13,831 bases of DNA from Desulfurococcales archaeon (GTDB taxonomy: Archaea > Thermoproteota > Thermoprotei_A > Sulfolobales > Desulfurococcaceae), in contig JAMOPC010000180.1 in the NCBI GenBank assembly GCA_027064845.1, positions 1 to 13,831 on the forward strand, read 5' to 3'. The position numbers and the translations under genes are program-made. This document shows, piece by piece, positions 13,828 through 13,831 of this stretch (its first letter is position 1; every line of letters begins with the position of its first letter). Under the pieces are notes generated by a model, which did not search any database, was not told where the DNA came from, and saw nothing but the letters and a program-made list of their open reading frames with translations.

Positions 13828-13831
13828 AGAA

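Overview
The window looks like a piece of a low-GC hyperthermophilic crenarchaeal chromosome, most likely Desulfurococcaceae and close to Staphylothermus. That assignment is an inference. It rests on the very AT-rich sequence with short gaps, TATA-like boxes about 25-30 nt before predicted transcript starts, GGTGA/GGAGG-type ribosome-binding sites, TTG starts, and archaeal families such as the Tan1-like THUMP protein, the DUF47/PiT pair, and a secreted Lon-like S16 protease without an ATPase. I see no insertion sequence, CRISPR array, rRNA, tRNA or sign of recent transfer. Gene order looks chromosomal, with many divergent and convergent pairs.

Left part (1-2843, + strand): the 3' end of an unrecognised, probably carbohydrate-related protein; a divergent GH130-like beta-propeller protein (probable glycoside hydrolase or phosphorylase); and an eight-helix membrane protein of unknown function whose start region abuts or overlaps it. 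Next (2871-5392, - strand): a radical SAM/SPASM enzyme, a 381-nt gap with no convincing gene, an XdhC-type molybdoenzyme maturation factor, and a small unknown protein translated just ahead of XdhC.

Middle (5548-8623): a Tan1-like THUMP protein converges on, and overlaps by 27 nt, an unknown coiled-coil protein. A DUF47 PhoU-like regulator then converges on a PiT phosphate transporter; together they form a phosphate-uptake module. The DUF47 gene has an unusually long leader for a crenarchaeon, beginning with a GC-rich hairpin. The pit upstream region is packed with AT palindromes.

Right part (8823-11325, + strand): a compact three-gene ECF-type transporter consisting of an S-like membrane protein, a fused double ATPase, and a short EcfT-like protein. 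The fused ATPase is markedly asymmetric. Its second nucleotide-binding domain lacks the Q-loop Gln and the Walker B Glu, and both domains have Ser where the switch His is expected. Finally, a minimal one-domain O6-alkylguanine alkyltransferase (-) shares a palindromic TATA region with a divergent gene for a secreted, C-terminally membrane-anchored Lon-like Ser/Lys protease. A TATA-like box and GGTGA at the right edge suggest another gene starts just outside.

The best candidates for something undescribed are the asymmetric ECF ATPase with its shortened T subunit, the hairpin leader of the DUF47 gene, the divergent GH130-like protein, and the Cys-containing minimal alkyltransferase. No clearly new multi-gene system is evident.
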